DNA from: Calamus simplicifolius
Lineage: Eukaryota > Streptophyta > Magnoliopsida > Arecales > Arecaceae
Reading direction: 5' to 3'
Length of the DNA: 64,000 bases
Assembly: GCA_900491605.1 (NCBI GenBank)
Contig: UESW01003829.1
Span: forward strand, 943,014 to 1,007,013
In this document: piece after piece, positions 11,866 to 23,624 of the stretch
Numbering within the stretch: position 1 is the stretch's first letter
How the letters are laid out: every line of letters begins with the position of its first letter
The notes under the pieces: model-generated
The model's database searches: none
Told to the model about the DNA's origin: nothing
The model's input: only the letters and a program-made list of their open reading frames with translations
Program-made: the position numbers and the translations under genes

Positions 11866-12672
11866 GTGGTGAGCTTGGAGGCCAGATTTTCGGAGGTCGT
11901 GCGGATTCCGGAGTTGGAGCTGCAAGAGGAGATGGCGGGGTGGCAGCACTGTGCTGTTCTGGCCCGTTCGTTCATCAAGTGGGTGCCGATCAAAGCTTAC
12001 ATCCGGGAATTTAGATGCGTTGGGATTTCTGGAGCTATTGTCCCTGTCTCTTTGGCGTATCGCTGCTGCATCTTCCGTTTTGAAGATCTGGCAACCTGTG
12101 AAATGGTCCTCAATTGGCCATGGGTTATCAACGGACAGATAATAGCGACTGGAGCTTGGCATCCGGAATTCTTCCCGGCCAAGAATTCCATTTTATCGGC
12201 ACTGGTTTGGATGAGGTTGCCCAGCCTTCCTATGGAGTTCTGGAAGGTGGACACTCTCAGAGCAATCTCGGAGCAAGCAGGGTCCTTCTTCTGTGCGGAC
12301 GCTACGACTTTGGCCAAGAACAAGGGATGTTACGCCAGAGTGGCTGTCAGAGTCAACCTTCGCTGCCCTCTCCGGCCTGGGACCAGGGTCCAGGGGCTTC
12401 GAGGACCCTTCTGGCAACAATTTGCCTTTGTGGCTTTTGACAGATTTTGTCCGAACTGCGGTTCATTGCATTTGGATGGTCCTTGCACGGAGGAGGCCAT
12501 GGCGGAGAAAGACGATGCAGCCAGCAGCTTCGTCTTTGGGCCGTGGATGGCAGCGGTTCGTCATCGAAGGTCTCCTGTTGCTCACCGGGTAAGCCAGTTT
12601 CTTCAATGGGCAAGCCTTCTTCTAATGTCTCTGTTCCCAGTTCAGTCCCTCGCCCGGTTGCTACGGATTTGA
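11866..12672 (+). pseudogene. LINE ORF1 (DUF4283 / zinc-knuckle gag-like protein)
   Basis: This 268-codon frame matches ORF1 of plant L1-type LINEs. The DUF4283 fold runs from about residue 30 to 140 (FRFEDLATCEMVLNWPW, then ...VWMRLPSLPMEFW). It is followed by a basic segment and a knuckle CPNCGSLHLDGPC at about residues 196-208, then GPWMAAVRHRR, typical of the region after the knuckle. The knuckle spacing is CX2CX3HX4C, one residue shorter than the usual CX2CX4HX4C, which may impair zinc binding. The protein would coat LINE RNA in the ribonucleoprotein. The frame is lost after about residue 235, where the sequence turns non-homologous; the ORF1 C-terminal linker continues in other frames to about 13400. 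The start codon is uncertain because conserved sequence may begin further upstream. Confidence 0.7.
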
Positions 12673-13443
12673 GCCAGAAGGAAGGTTGGAAGACTCCGTC
12701 GAAGCTGAGTCGTCGCCGCCCCCCTGGTTCTGTGCAGTCTGTTTCTTTCTAGCATGCTCTGGCTGGAGGGAACTCCGGTGATGTTTCTGTGGCTGAGCCA
12801 GGGCTCAAGGTGGCTGTTGGCTTGAAGGGTCAAGAAAAAGGGAAGAAACTGCAGGTTTCGGAGGGGGAGATGAATTCTTCCCCTCTGGTGGCCGTGCCGG
12901 TTTTAAGAAGGCTGAGAAGGGAAAGTTGCAGGCTCCACTGATTGGTTCCTCTGAATATGTGAAGCCACAATCTTTGGTTACTGATAATCCATTTGCATCT
13001 TTGGATTTGGGTTCCAATGATGTTGGCCATGAGGAGAATTGTGTTATGGTCTCGAGCCCCTCAAGCGGGCAAGACCAGCTGATTGCCTGCCTCCCAGGTC
13101 TATCCCCAAACTAGATAAGCGAAAAGGGAAAGGCAGGGGCAAAATGGTCAATTGCAAAGTGGATTTCATTCCTTCTTCACTTGGATTGCCCCTGCCCTCT
13201 TATGGCCAGGTATCTGGTCGGGAGGAGGTGATGGTCATCTCAGAGAGTCCTGTAGACCGTGTGAGTGAGTCACCTTCTGCAGTGCTTTTGGGCCAGGGGT
13301 CATCTGATATTGCTGCTGACCCAGTGGTCCTGCAAGATTGCTCAATTCAGAATGAGGTGGTCGGATCGGGGTCGCTGGGCACCATTCGGATAGTTTGATG
13401 TTAGAGGACCAGGTGGCGGTCCCAACTATCTCCTACTTATAAT

Positions 13444-14526
13444 ATGAAGATCCTAATTTGAAATGTCAGAGGTGCTAATAAGCCCTCATTCCGTTCCTCT
13501 TTTGGTAGATTGATATAGCTTCATAATTTTGATATATGTGTTCTGTTAGAAACCAGGTTGTCGGGAGATAGTTTGGTGCGGTTTTGGAGGCAGATTGCCC
13601 GGTCCTGGTCTTCTTATGCGGTTGAGGCTGAGGGTATGTCTGGAGGCATTTTGGCTATTTGGCGTGACTCTGCTGTCACGATTGATGCATTTCATCATTG
13701 TAAACAGCAGATTGGCCTGGTTGTTTCTGAAGGGACTTCTGCCCCCTGGTTGCTATCGGCTGTCTATGCCAGTACGGACTACCGAGAGAGGCGGACTCTT
13801 TGGGCTGAGCTGACTTCCCTTCTTGCTCAAGGGATTCCTTCTATCATTGCTGGTGACTTCAATTGTATTACCGAAGCCAGTGAGAAGAGAGGGGGTAGAA
13901 GAGTCACCAGTTCTGCTGATATTACTGAATTCAGGTCATTTATCGGGTCTTCTGGGCTGATGTATCTGGGGTTCTCGGGGCCCCAATTTACTTGGTGTAA
14001 TAACCGGCAGGGGACGGCGTGGGTTTGGGAGAGAATTGATAGAGCTTTAGCTACTGCTCATTGGCTCCATATGTACCCTGCTGTCTCTGTTACTCACCTC
14101 CCCAGGATCACATCGGATCATTGTCCTATTTTAATTTCCTTGGAGGCTGATTTACAGCAGAGGAAACAGTTCAAATTCGAACGATTCTGGACGGTCCATT
14201 CTGCTGCCCGGACTATCATCTCTCAGATTTGGCACCTTCCTATCAGGGGTCATGCTGCCTATAGGTTATCTCGCCGTCTTATTTTGGCCAGATGTAGACT
14301 TTCTAGATGGAACAGACTGGAGGTTGGGGATCTGGTCAGGCAAGTTGAGCAGACTGAAGCTGTTATATGTGGCCTTCAGTCGAAGGAGGACCATGATGGT
14401 TTTTGTTGGATTCTGATCTCTCCTTGTTGCGAGAGAACCTTGCTCGGCATCATTCCCTTCTTGCCAGCAGGAGTTATATTGGAGGCAGAGATCCAGGGTT
14501 CAGTGGATCAAGGAAGGAGACCGTAA
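13444..14526 (+). pseudogene. LINE ORF2, APE-type endonuclease domain
   Basis: ORF2 begins at ATG 13444 with the MKILI(W)NVRGAN signature of plant LINE endonucleases, but the Trp codon is TGA. A second stop (TAG) follows near 13515. From 13558 the frame is open for 322 codons and shows the ETRL motif, AGDFNCITEASEKRGG (metal and catalytic residues), WERIDRALA and the terminal SDHCPILI motif. These are the expected endonuclease blocks that nick target DNA for target-primed reverse transcription. A frameshift near 14395-14450 shifts the following 'WIKEGDRNT' segment to another frame. Confidence 0.78.
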
Positions 14527-15218
14527 TACCAGTTCTTCCATCAGGCTACTCTGAAGCGGCGAGCAACTAACAGGATTCGGAGGTTAGCTGATGCTGAGGG
14601 GAATTATCAAGAGGATATTCATTCTATCCGGTCCCAGCTTCTCCATTTCTTCCAGTCTAGATGGTCTGATTCTAGTGGTGATGGAGCTCCGGTTATACCA
14701 GTTTCTGATTCCAGGAAGGTATCCTCTTCGGATAACGCCAGACTTGTCAGGCCTATTTATGTGGAGGAGGTTCGCCAGGCCGTCTGGGAGCTCGGTCCAG
14801 ATAAGGCCCCGAGGCCGGATGGATTTCTGCCTTACTTTTTCCGTTCTACTGGGATATTGTCGGGCAGGAGGTGGTTCAGGCTATACAATTTGTTTTCCAA
14901 TCTAAGAACATTCCTGAGGATTGGAATATAACCCTTATTACTCTTGTTCCCAAGCGCTCGGATGCTTCTCTTCCTCAGCATTTTAGGCCTATCAGTCTAT
15001 GTACTACCTTGTACAAGATTTGTGCCGGTCTCTTAGCCAGTCGCCTCCGGGCAGTGATTCCCCGTCTCATTTCAAGGAACAAGGGGCGTTTAGATGTCGG
15101 TCTATTTCGGACAATGTTCTTATCACTCAGGAGTTTATGCATGATCTCCATAAAGCTCCTGCCAGAAGTTGCCTTATGGCTGTCAAGCTTGATATGGAGA
15201 GAGCTTATGATAGAATGA
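14527..15218 (+). pseudogene. LINE ORF2, N-terminal part of reverse transcriptase
   Basis: This is the continuation of ORF2. It contains FFHQATLKRR, then VRQAVWELGPDKAPRPDGF (the KAPGPDGF block with Gly changed to Arg) near 14770-14825, then a frameshift. Next come IPEDWNITLITLVPKR and FRPISLCTTLYKI (14910-15020), another frameshift near 15075, GRSISDNVLITQEF and finally KLDMERAYDRM (motif A). The YxDD-bearing motif C is not present. At least three frameshifts and the truncation make it inactive. Confidence 0.78.
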
Positions 15219-15265
15219 TTGGACCTTCTTGTATTGATATTTTTTATTTAAAATATCTTGCCTAG

Positions 15266-16015
15266 AAATAGATAATAGAAATGCCATTAAATGTTTATGT
15301 TATTATTATAATTATAGATATGAACAATTTATATTATTGTTTTATATATGGGTGAACAAATTTAAATCTTTTGTCTCACTTGAATCTAAAACTACCTAGG
15401 TATTCTTTTGCTTCATAATCACCATTTTAAAAAGGTAATCTTACTTATAATAATTAGATTAAAATATAAAATTAATTTATAATTTAAGAATATTTTATAA
15501 TAGAAGTTTTTGATGGTGCAATACAAAATTTAATAACAATTCAAGTAGTACAATATTATGTATTATAATATAAGATATACTATAAAATAAGATCAAAAAC
15601 TATTATTATGGAGTATAATAACATAATATATTATTTTATGTCTAATTTTACATTATTATTATATACTAACTAATTATATTATAATATAATATAATTATAT
15701 TTATTAATAATTATTATTGATAATATTATTTGAAAAATCCATATTCTAATAAAATGATATCATAGTATAATCATAAAAATATTTTCTTAATTATTAATCT
15801 AATATTATTATATTATAATAGTATTGTGATATTGATTATTTAGAATAAATTATAATAATGGTTAGTCAGATGATTGAAAAATATCATGCAATATTCTTAA
15901 AACCCCATTAGCTGGTCTTGCCGCTTTCATTCATGTAAGAAAGTAGCTTTCTCAGCAAACCACGGCCACCCTCTGGCTTGGTTGAAGATTTTAGTGCAAG
16001 TCATTGAAATATATA
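15266..16015. other. Very AT-rich intergenic DNA
   Basis: TA/AAT-rich sequence follows the LINE truncation point. It has no open frame or motif and may itself belong to an AT-rich element that replaced the LINE 3' end. Confidence 0.45.
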
Positions 16016-16640
16016 TGGATTTCGGAGGGAAGGTGATTAGTACATCCTAATCATGAACTCATCATAAATTGGGAAATTGAGTTTTCCACAGCCCAGTAAT
16101 TTAGTTAATATGTTTTTCTTTCACTTTTAGTTTAATCTTAAAAGCGATCGGCTGGTGGTTTATTTACTGGCCAAGCATAAATTTAAAAATGATGGTATAT
16201 ATTTAACCGAATTTAACCGTATAAAAGAAATTGAGGCCCTATTAGAGGTGTAATCGAGCCGAGTCAAGTTGATACGGTACCAATCTTGAGCTTAATTGAT
16301 TCTAAAATTTGAAGCTTAAAAAATATATATAAATTTTAGAGAGAAGGTGATTAGTACATCCTAATCATAAACCCATCATAAAATTGGAAAATCAAGTTTT
16401 CCACAGCCCAGTAATTCAGTTAATATGTTTTTCTTTCACTTCTAGTTTGATCTTAAAAGCGATCGGCTGGTGGCTTATTTAGTGACCAAGCATAAATTTG
16501 AAAATAATGGTATATATTTAATCGGATTTAATCATTATGAAAGAAATTGAGGTCCTATTAGGGATGTAATCGAGCTGAGTCGAATCGATATCGTGCCAAG
16601 CTCAAGCTCGAGCTTGAGCTCGACTCTAAAATTTAAAGCT
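16016..16640. repeat. Direct duplication, ~315-bp offset, carrying hAT left ends
   Basis: The segment around 16020-16300 recurs at about 16335-16620. For example, aggtgattagtacatcctaa lies at 16031 and 16345, and gatcggctggtgg at 16146 and 16461, an offset of 314-315. The copies differ by about 10%. Both end in a tattag(a/g)g(g/a)tgtaatcgagc sequence, a hAT-like terminus, so the duplication includes host flank plus the first bases of a transposon. Confidence 0.75.
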
Positions 16641-17027
16641 CAAAACTCGACTCGAACTCGATCAAATTTTTTATTTAAAGCTCGAGCTCGAGCTCGATGA
16701 AATACCCGTACTCGAGCTTGGCTCGACTCGATTCGAATTTCTGTATAAAAGTTAAAAAAATATATAATTTTTAAATTAAAATAAATATATTTTTAACTAA
16801 AAATTTAAAAAATAAAAATAAAACAGTAAAATTATGTAAACTCGATCAAGCACGCTAGCTTTTTTTTTTTGAACCAAATATTTTAATACTCAAACTCGAC
16901 TAAATAATATATTCAAATAGTTCGAACTTAAGCATGATTCGATAAATAATAAATTAATGTTAAATATTTTTTAAATTAATTTAAAAAAAATTATTTGTAA
17001 GCTGTTTCGATTGAGTTTTACACTCAG
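16559..17027. mobile_element. hAT-like element with CTCGAG-rich subterminal region
   Basis: The left end tagggatgtaatcgagctga is typical of a group of plant hAT MITEs. It is followed by about 180 bp of AGCTCGAGCTCGA-type repeats (16590-16740), which are characteristic of that group. The right end is poorly defined; a weak inverted match (tgagtgtaaaactcaatcga on the - strand) ends near 17027. No coding capacity is seen. Confidence 0.45.
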
Positions 17028-17029
17028 TA

Positions 17030-20000
17030 ATTTTAGATTAGATTTATGAAACAGCGGTGGCGGCAAGGAACAGCTGTTGCGATCGCTGCCGAATGCAACT
17101 GAAACGGGGCCTTATCAGTGGGCGCAATAACGTCACATGAAATGTTTTTGACCATTTGCGCGAATAACGCGCGTCACATGAATGAGGGCGGATCAAGTCC
17201 GGGGTGGGCGGTGCAGCATAAGAAAGCGTTTTTTTGACTTACGTGGGTCCCGTGTGGATTACGCGGCAATTTTCTAAAGGGAGTCGTGCGGTCAGTGGGA
17301 ATGAGACGTTGCCACGCCACTCTCAGCGAGAATTTTGGATAGCGTGCCACATTTTTACAGCTAAGGCGGGAGACAAAAAGGAATGAAGGGCGGTGGTGGA
17401 AAGCTGATCAGCGAACAAATAGGGCTCTATCAGGATTCTGTTGAGGTTCCTTTCATAAAGCTGTGAGCTTACAAATGGAAAGAAGAATGTGCTGCTGTGG
17501 ATCCAGCAAATTAAGATGGCTTTTGGAGGGCATGTTTGGGTGGATTACACCTGGGGGCTTGATTAGCAAAGTATGAATTGGGTTTTTTTTTTTTTTTAAG
17601 TTTTTGAGTGGTTGCTTGTCGGGGATCTTGTTGAGATTGACCTAAAGCTGAAAAAATAGTTAATAACTGGTTGATATTTAATAAAAGTTTTTGGCAACAC
17701 TATGGGAGTGCTTGATATAGAGCGATATATCCAAAATTATAGATGATTTAGATTGAAATGACATGATCATTATGTTTGATTATATCCCATAATTTTATGT
17801 GACAATGATTTCAATTCATTTTCGATCTCTAAAATAATAGTCTAATGTAATGATCTTAAACTGATCCTTATGGATAAGTATCTAAAATTATCTTTTAGAT
17901 GGTGATCTTGGACTGAGATCTAAAGACCAAAATACCTCTTATCTAAAGAAAAAAAAAAAAACTTAATAAAAAAATACCCTTCATATTATATCATAATAAA
18001 TAATAATACAATATAATATAGCAATAATATATTATATATTATAATAAATAATATTTTTTAGTATTATATTTATTGTAATATTAATAATAATATGATATAA
18101 TATAATAAAATGATATGAAATGATGATGGAGTGTCATGGTAGCTGTAAAATATATCAAAGTTAATTTTGATATTGTATAATTAATGATCTTTGATTTTCA
18201 TGATATGTCAAAAGATTACTTACTGATATTTCAAGAATTTTAATCGTTAGAATATAGTATACCAAACATGAAGATCTCATATCATTGAAGATTGATCATC
18301 CTGTGATGAAAACCACCAATAATGATCTAAGATCATCATGTTGACTTTATTTGACTTGCAAAACAATACATTTATCAAGAGTATTAGTCTTATTAAAAAA
18401 AATAGGAATTTTGTTTGGATTAGAAAGCAAGTGATAGTGATTGCTCGTATGCTATCCATATAAACATTTGTAAGAGGTGAATGTTATGATTGGATTTGGT
18501 TAGCGAAATCTTTATAAGATTTATAAAATGATATATAGAACATTTTGAAGGCTTATGCAAATGATATGTGAGCCTTATTAGCTAATATTGATGTTACTTG
18601 CAATTTTATTGCTTTTCTTTTGGTTATTCTTGATATTTGACCTCTATATCCCTCGTTCTAAAAGGCTAGTTAAAAAGATATAATTTTGATTTATTGTTAA
18701 TATATAAGTACCTAGAATCTTTCTAATATATAGTTGATATAAGACCAAAACCTGCTAATATGAGCTGTAACATATTCTCTTTATTTAAGTTCTAATATCC
18801 TCGTTGGAATAAGCGTTCAAATCTAAATCCAAATTCAAACCTAATAACAAATGCATAGAGCCCACCTGTAGTATTCTTTAATTCGAACATATATGGACTA
18901 GGTTCACTTTGATATCATTTACAACAACTCAAGACCTTACTTAAAAAAATTAGTGAAAAAAGTATTATTTTAATCCATTGATCTTATATATGTACGCAAT
19001 ACTTCTCTAGTACATAGCCCATGTGGGACTAAATACTTCCGAGCATGGGCTCTTACATGTATCCTAATGCTAATGTTGAGCAGGCTATAATCATTAACAA
19101 TGCCCTATTTTTTAAAATATCTGTAGTCCAAAAAATTAAGAAGTTTATTAATGCAAGCTTTTCATATTTTCACACCCCTTTCTCTTTGTAATTGTATTCA
19201 TGATGATACTAATATTTTTAAACTAGATGTATTAATTGATTATTAAGAGTATTTGGTCAACCAAGTTAATGGGCAACAATGAGAGGTGGTCGGCATATTA
19301 GGTTTGATAAACTATAGTCTTAGACCTTATTTGAGATAGCTACTAGGAGGGTCAAATAATAGCTATTCACTATCAGTCATTTAAGGTAGCTTTTTTTAAT
19401 AGTTAGGGGCAATATCTATTGTAAACATGACCTTACTCTAATAGCCTTAGTTTGGGCTTTCTGATGCATTAATTTTAAATATGTATATGGATCACATTTA
19501 TTGTTATGATATACAATCTTAAAACACACCAAGTGACTGTGGCTATTAGAAATACAATGTTTGTTACCATTAAGCAATTTAAAACCTTAAAAACTATATC
19601 TTGGAAATAAATAAAATTTTAATAACATAAGCAGCATAATCTTGGTAAACTGCACATCAAATATCTAAGAATATAAGGCGAAACAAAAATTGGATTCCAT
19701 TCTTAAGTGAATGGATGTGCTATTCCAATATCCATACCTATATTTAGTTTGTGTAAAAATCGGAATGCAAATGGCACATCAATTCTCATTGTTTGTATTT
19801 AGTTTGCACAATGAAAAAAATGGGAAACAATACATTTTTAGCATAAATATAAGAGGTAATAGATGGTGCAAGTCTTGGTTACAACAACAGCCTCTTCCTT
19901 TGTAAGGTAGAGAGATAAGTTAAAGTTTTACTTATGGGCATAGTTGTAGAGGAAGTAGAAGTAGCTAGCAACATGCTTAAAAGTCTTGATGATAGTTGCA

Positions 20001-20470
20001 GTGGTGAAGGATGAGGACTTATTTAGGTGGATGATGAGGGTAAGGATCTTGTATTAGCACCAAACAGAAGAGAAGGGGGGAGAAGAGCAGGAGGCATAGG
20101 ACCTTATAATGATTAAAGGGGATAATATGGATAATTTTAAGGGTAGCAATTATTTAAGAAATTTCATTATCCATTAGAGATTTTAGTTGAAGATCCTCTA
20201 CTTTCTAATCGTCTCTACTTTCTAATTGTCGCGCATTAACGTTTATTCAAGGAGTTTGTTCAAGCAGCACAACCATTGTCTTCTTGGATGTTAGCATCAC
20301 TAATAGCTATACTAGTGGTAGTGATGGTTGGTTCAGCATTCATGATAAAAGAAAAATGGAAGAAAGGAAGAAGAAAGATAACAGTTTGTATATTTTTATC
20401 AAAGAGATTTTGGAAAATGAAAATTAGGATGGAAATATGAATAACTCCTATGAAGGTTGGGTCAAATGCT
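17030..20470. other. Intergenic DNA without recognised genes
   Basis: The interval 17040-17470 is moderately GC-rich with CpG-containing words, but has no open frame. From 17600 the sequence is AT-rich with an AT microsatellite-like stretch at 17985-18110. None of the small open frames (for example 18277-18459 on the - strand, 19711-19905 on the + strand) shows a domain. Confidence 0.45.
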
Positions 20471-20485
20471 AATATCCAAAATAGT

Positions 20486-20660
20486 GAAGGGCTTTCCATT
20501 CTCCTTCCTTGGCTCCCATTCCTCTTAACCAAAACCTTAGAGTGGAAGTTCTCCTTCCTTGGCTCCCATTCCTCTCTCTCCTTCCTTGGCTCCCATTCCT
20601 CTTAACCAAAACCTTAGAGTGGAAGTGAAGGGCTTTCCATTCTCGTTCCTTAGCTCCCAT
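20486..20660. repeat. Local tandem repeats of a 'ctccttccttggctcccattcct' unit
   Basis: The word recurs four times with variants. A longer unit (ctccttcc..aaccaaaaccttagagtggaagt) occurs at about 20501 and 20578. On the - strand the right edge begins gatgcgtttggttcagagg, a phrase common at MITE ends, so this may be a rearranged MITE terminus. It is open in one - strand frame only because the repeat lacks stops. Confidence 0.6.
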
Positions 20661-20759
20661 ACCTCTGAACCAAACGCATCCTCAATATAGGTTCACCGTT
20701 CCTGGTCCCTAACCGGCTCTCATCTATTACATTATTTTTTTTTTCTAAAATTGAAATAA

Positions 20760-21068
20760 CAGCGAATCCGGCCATTCCGCTGCACGACACGCGGCATTTC
20801 CACAATTACATGCCGACTCCATCAGCCATCACTCCTTGCCTCCACCGCCAAAACCGTCACGTTGACTCCACAACGCCTACCCGTCAAGTAGTCGTCGTCA
20901 AGCGGTATATCCTCGGAGAAAACGCGAAGGGCGGCGAAGCTTCCAAAAAGAAAACTCCGTTACAAGGCAGGGGAAAGACAACTTTCCCGTATCGCAAAGG
21001 CGGATCTTCCCAAAGTTCTCCTCTCGCCGGCCCTTCGACCAGCTCACCCCCTCTCTCTACCGGGTATG
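20760..21068 (+). other. GC-rich block, candidate 5' leader exon of the TCHQD gene
   Basis: The composition jumps from AT-rich to GC-rich with a CT-rich end (ctctctctaccg) followed by GGTATGC, a usable 5' splice site at about 21065. The TCHQD coding exon at 31353 is directly preceded by a strong 3' splice site (T-rich tract then acag, ending 31350), so an upstream leader exon must exist. This is the only leader-like block between 20.7 and 31.3 kb that I can see. It holds an open frame from ATG 20810 that would act as a uORF if transcribed. The link is inference; it could equally be an unrelated promoter or exon. Confidence 0.3.
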
Positions 21069-21130
21069 CCCCTCCCCTGCTCCTTATCCTGGTTTAATTT
21101 TTCGATTTATCTTTTTTTTTTAAAGTTATT

Positions 21131-22696
21131 TTCAAGAACCGTTGCAGAGAAGAAGGGTTGGTTGAATCCTTTATTCAAAGGAAAATCCCTTTTTGGTGTT
21201 TCTTTGTTTTTGTTATGGACGAATTACAAGTTGGGAATTTTGATTGATACCCTGGGATTAATTGCTTTACTCCGTGAAACGCATATAACTGATTATAATT
21301 GCCGTAAAAGTGTTACTTTGTTTTTTTGTTAGAATTGAGTTCGTTTGTGATAAGAATAACAATTAACCTAGAAGAATTTTTATGATTCCTGTGATGAGTC
21401 TACATGTCTCAGTCAATAAATGGGGTTGTTTTGCATTAGAGACGGCGCTTCAGTGCTCGCCCCTCCTGAAATTTCTCCTCTGATGAAAACATAGTCCTAT
21501 TTTGATGAAAACAGGATGAACCATGAGAACTTTTCTAGTGAATTCTGTGTCAGGAATGATGTTTCGGCCGATTTCTTTGGCTTCATGATTCACGGCATAT
21601 TGAACTATTCGCTGGAGTGGCTACCATCAAATGGAATTTTTTTGGATGCTAGAGTGATCAATATGCTCATGAGGTCTATCTGATGCTAAGAATGACAGAT
21701 TTAATACTGCGTTGTATCCTAAACTATCCTGGGATCATTTCTCAAGCGTGAGAACCTCATGTTTTATACTAAGACACAGAAAGAAATAGCTATTCTAGCT
21801 TTGCCTTGTACTGCGTTGTTTTGGAGTTAAATCATCCAAGCTGTGTGAATGTTGAAGCATCACAGTTACAAGATAAAATAAAATATGTTTTCCATGGTGC
21901 GATGCGTGATGGTTAGTCCTCAACCAGCAAAATGTCTTCTCTGAACATTTTTTCTTACCCAGAGTTGCTTAGTTCCCCTTCAATATTTCTTGTATTGTGG
22001 AGAAGTTATTCCATGACACTTTCTACAGCATTCCTTTGAATTGACTATAGTATTGAATTCCTACACAAGTGAAAATTTTCCATTGTAGGGGGAGTGTTAC
22101 CAATATAGGAAACCAGCCATTGACATCAAGTTTGTGGTCTATGCTTTTTTACAGGCACTGATATGAAATAACATTGATTAAATTTTGGATCATCTTAGCT
22201 GTAGTTCAGACCCCTGTTGTGATTAGCTTTAAAGGGAAGAGAGATTTAGATATAAAATAATCTGGTTTTGAATCCAATCAGCAGAGGGCTTTAATCCATG
22301 TGTGTGTGTGTAAAGGGGCCTGAGGTGCATAATCTTAAGAAAAATGTTGCTATAAGCTGCAAACTGGAATGAAGGATCAAGAGATACTCTAAAGACTTTG
22401 TCAGGGATAAACTCACCTGTATCTCATGTTGATTCTGAGAAATATTGTTTTGATTATGGCAAGATCTTCCATTAGTGAAGCTTGCCAATTTGCATCCTTT
22501 GATACTATAATTTGTGGTAGCTCTTTTATTATAATTTTTTTTAAAAAAGTTCTTATTCTCCGAAAGATCTCTCCTGGGTCTCTGGACAGCCTCTGACAGG
22601 ACTTCTATACATGTCATCACAGTGTTTATTGCCTTGAGAATGCCAAATACATATCATAGATGGCCTCGTAGTTAGTCTAAGTAGTTGGACTTAATT
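21131..22696. other. Non-coding DNA, possible leader intron of TCHQD
   Basis: T-rich, intron-like sequence without a recognisable coding segment. The small open frames at 21066-21332 (+) and 22291-22620 (-) show no domain. A short (TG)n run lies near 22300. If the leader exon at 20.76-21.07 kb belongs to TCHQD, this is the first part of its intron. Confidence 0.35.
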
Positions 22697-22701
22697 ACAT
22701 G

Positions 22702-23191
22702 TGTTGTATTTTAGATCTGAACCTTTGGTGAAGACCATCACCATGAAGCCCAAAATCATTATGTTAATCATCAAGAATCCATAATTAATAAACAGAAGCC
22801 GTACCTGAATCCATATTGCTTGATTGCTCTCCAAAATCCTGCGGTTGGCCTTCCAGATCAACACGTACTCCCAGAGAGCCCTTTAGAATTTTCTTTAGGC
22901 TATTCTTTCTGATGATGGGATTCAGAAGAAGGTCGTACGTGCGATCCAGGGACCATAGCCGCTATATAGATAATTTCATCATTATCTTTTGGTATTTCTA
23001 TTTTAGTCCATCATAAAAATAAAAATAATCCCTTAGGTCTCTACACATTAAAGGGCCACACTAATTAGATACATTAAAGCCCAAATCACTGAAACCTTAG
23101 CTGATCACTTTTAATTGGGCTTAACCTTATTTGACAGTTCGCAACACAATTATTTCACATATAAGCCCAATGTTGGATTAAAAATCCAACA
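22702..23191 (-). repeat. Copia element 1, 3' LTR
   Basis: 490-bp repeat matching 28562-29027. It carries about 25 extra bases near 22790-22830 relative to the other copy. On the - strand it starts TGTTGGATT and its end, near 22702, reads ATACAACA. The - strand start is a near-perfect palindrome (TGTTGGATT, TTT, AATCCAACA). On the - strand, aagtggaga-like purine-rich sequence just before it is the polypurine tract. Confidence 0.88.
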
Positions 23192-23624
23192 ATCTCCACT
23201 GGGCTATATGTGTAACCTTATAATTATGTTGCAAAAATAACCAAATGAGCTCAATTTTACTGTCATTACTGAAATGTATCTATAACCAATCCGGTCCATC
23301 AACCATACCAACATAGGATCAAAGCGGCCTTTGTTATATCTATCATAACTCGACCCATCAATGGTCACGTATGTTGATACAACTGAATGACATGGATCAT
23401 GATGTGGATGTGTAGCATAAAAATTACATGTAATGTGATCTTAACATGCCTATTTTCAACTGGTCCTTCTTAAACTTGAGTGAGATCAAAACTTTAACAT
23501 AATTGTACAGAGTGTACTGAACTGAATAAAATACTTTATTTCTGATCAGAAAATATCCAAACACATAAGTGTGTACGAACAAACATAAAATATAAAATAG
23601 AAGCAATACAAACTCCCACTGAAT

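Larger units (their letters stand above)
11560..15230 (+). mobile_element. Decayed plant L1-type LINE, 3'-truncated
   Basis: A GC-richer block contains, in order, a gag-like ORF1 (DUF4283 plus zinc knuckle), a linker, an APE-type endonuclease and the first part of the reverse transcriptase, all on the + strand. Homology stops just after RT motif A (KLDMERAYDRM, near 15215) and is followed directly by AT-rich DNA. The catalytic YxDD motif, thumb, RNase H and poly(A) tail are missing. Loss of the 3' half is unusual for a LINE, which normally loses its 5' end, so a later deletion or insertion is likely. The 5' limit is approximate. Confidence 0.82.

Noticed and set aside
11713..12613. - strand frames (149, 108 and 86 codons) across the LINE ORF1
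   Set aside because: They are shadows of the + strand ORF1, whose DUF4283 and zinc-knuckle features are recognisable.
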